From the NCBI GenBank assembly GCA_019748295.1, contig JAIEPT010000232.1, positions 1-39,072 of the forward strand: a stretch of 39,072 bases of DNA, in the 5' to 3' direction. Position 1 is the first letter of the stretch. The number at the start of each line of letters is the position of its first letter. The DNA comes from Gemmataceae bacterium. GTDB taxonomy: Bacteria; Planctomycetota; Planctomycetia; Gemmatales; Gemmataceae. This document shows, piece by piece, positions 38,377 to 39,072 of this stretch. The position numbers and the translations under genes were made by a program. The notes under the pieces were generated by a model, which was not told the DNA's origin, ran no database searches, and worked only from the letters and a program-made list of their open reading frames with translations.

Positions 38377-38781
38377 TCACGCCGACTTCGTCGCCGTCGG
38401 TTTCCTTTGTATGGTGCAGACGCCGCCGTGACAGGGCACCAGCTTGAAGCGATTGCGGGCAACCCACAGATAGGCCTTCTGACCCAGCCAACCCGCACCC
38501 GGCAGATACATGAAGGGAGCGAAGATCCACAGCAGCGGCAATCGCCACGACATCCACCGGAAGGCGCCGAAGCCATGGTAGATCGTCTTCCCAGGAGTCA
38601 CCAGATGCATCTCTTCGATCAGCCGCGACGGATCGACCGGCAACTCCTTCACGACGTCTTGTTCGACGTCGCGCGCGTTGACGTAATTCAATCGATGGAA
38701 CCAATCGAGCTTCTTGAGAATGCCGATCGACTTGAGGCACAGAGGACATTCGCCATCGTAAAGAACATGTGCGGCTGCCAT
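38377..38781 (-). CDS. DCC family thiol-disulfide oxidoreductase-like protein (DUF393)
   Basis: The 134-residue product begins MAAAHVLYDGECPLCLKSIG with the family signature YDGECPLC, so a CxxC pair is at residues 12 and 15. It continues with IEEMHLVTPGKTIYHGFGAF and a hydrophobic stretch (LPLLWIFAPFMYLPGAGWL, about 81-99), ending in VARNRFKLVPCHGGVCTI with two more cysteines. DCC proteins resemble thioredoxin-like folds and are thought to act on disulfides; the biological role is poorly known. The ATG at 38781 is chosen because the motif follows at once; a longer frame to 38964 is not supported. It may be read into the YhaM-type gene, but the palindrome at 38261 lies between. Confidence 0.87.
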   Translation of the reverse strand: MAAAHVLYDGECPLCLKSIGILKKLDWFHRLNYVNARDVEQDVVKELPVDPSRLIEEMHLVTPGKTIYHGFGAFRWMSWRLPLLWIFAPFMYLPGAGWLGQKAYLWVARNRFKLVPCHGGVCTIQRKPTATKSA

Positions 38782-38865
38782 GGCGACTACCCTTGAACAT
38801 TTCAGCTTGATGCGATCCCAACCCAAATCGCTAACCGCATTGTACGGGTCGGCGCAACATCCTAT

Positions 38866-38945
38866 GTAGCCCTCTCGCTCCGCGAGAGGTCTTGCTCCCC
38901 TCTCCCCTATGGGAGCTTTGGGAGGGGCTGGGGGTGAGGGGTGAT
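38866..38945. repeat. R1-related partial repeat
   Basis: A short hairpin CCCTCTCGCTCCGCGAGAGG (38869-38889) is followed by CCCCTCTCCCCTATGGGAG and GGGAGGGGCTGGGGGTGAGG. It resembles one half of the R1 family and has no coding role. Confidence 0.6.
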
Positions 38946-38997
38946 GTCCCATGCAGAGGCACACTCCCTAGCCCGCTGTCAAAAAACGGGGCGTCAG

Positions 38998-39072
38998 CAG
39001 GGGCCCGGGGGGGGCACCCCCCCCCCCCCCCCCCCCACAACCCCCCACCGACGGGGGGGGGGGAAGCGAGCC
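38998..39072. other. G/C homopolymer tract at the window end
   Basis: The last about 75 bases are long runs of C (about 20) and G (11), broken by single bases. This is unlike the rest of the window and looks like a sequencing or assembly error at a contig end, not biology. No gene should be called here. Confidence 0.75.

Overview
The window looks like part of a chromosome from a planctomycete-type bacterium. This rests on GC-rich DNA, an ECF sigma factor of the Sig-70_X6 type followed by the N-terminal cap of a serine/threonine kinase, a giant RTX/beta-helix surface protein with a C-terminal signature I associate with planctomycete RTX proteins, a TadE/TadE/TadG-VWA trio, and dense dispersed palindromic repeats between genes. 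The assignment is by family resemblance only. No prophage, plasmid backbone, transposase or CRISPR array was seen.

Layout. 1-6.6 kb: a membrane-bound spermidine-synthase-like protein (minus), a 167-residue unknown protein with a clear sigma70-type promoter, a small Pro-rich lipoprotein (minus), tRNA-Arg(CCG) (minus), a membrane-anchored leucine-rich-repeat protein and a class 3 lipase. 7.0-17.5 kb: one giant minus-strand secreted or surface protein gene (about 3,500 codons), now split into three reading frames by two apparent frameshifts and lacking its N-terminus. It is joined at about 17,490 to the first 60-80 codons of a kinase gene whose kinase domain is missing. The partner ECF sigma factor sits just upstream. 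19.2-21.2 kb: a translationally coupled sugar isomerase / Gfo-Idh-MocA oxidoreductase pair. 21.7-26.3 kb (minus): a PhnP-like metallo-hydrolase, a divergent UvrA-like ATPase and a 6-phosphofructokinase with a lysine/glutamate-rich insert. 26.4-28.1 kb: an MFS transporter with a clear promoter and terminator. 28.7-32.6 kb: the Tad-like pseudopilin/VWA operon. 32.9-36.1 kb (minus): GlnE. 36.6-38.8 kb (minus): an ExbD-like protein with an N-terminal GYF_2/DUF4339-like domain, a YhaM-type OB-fold/HD nuclease and a DCC thiol-disulfide protein. The last about 75 bases are G/C homopolymer runs that look like a low-quality contig end.

Between genes there are at least three recurrent or nested palindromic element families. 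They are (i) a bipartite GC-rich hairpin element that often starts within a few bases of a stop codon; (ii) a 190-200 bp MITE-like element with perfect 16-bp terminal inverted repeats in its best copy; and (iii) long imperfect inverted repeats at 2.9-3.1, 25.4 and 38.3 kb. One 270-bp element with 14-bp inverted ends is nested inside a copy of family (i).

The most unusual material is the giant protein: a beta-helix-like region, a glycine-rich PGRS-like block, PKD-like modules, a Ser-His-Arg-Asp heptad array and an RTX calcium-binding block. Its sigma/kinase neighbourhood and the UvrA-like ATPase with one predicted degenerate ATP site are also notable. I found no clearly new multi-gene defence or biosynthetic system.
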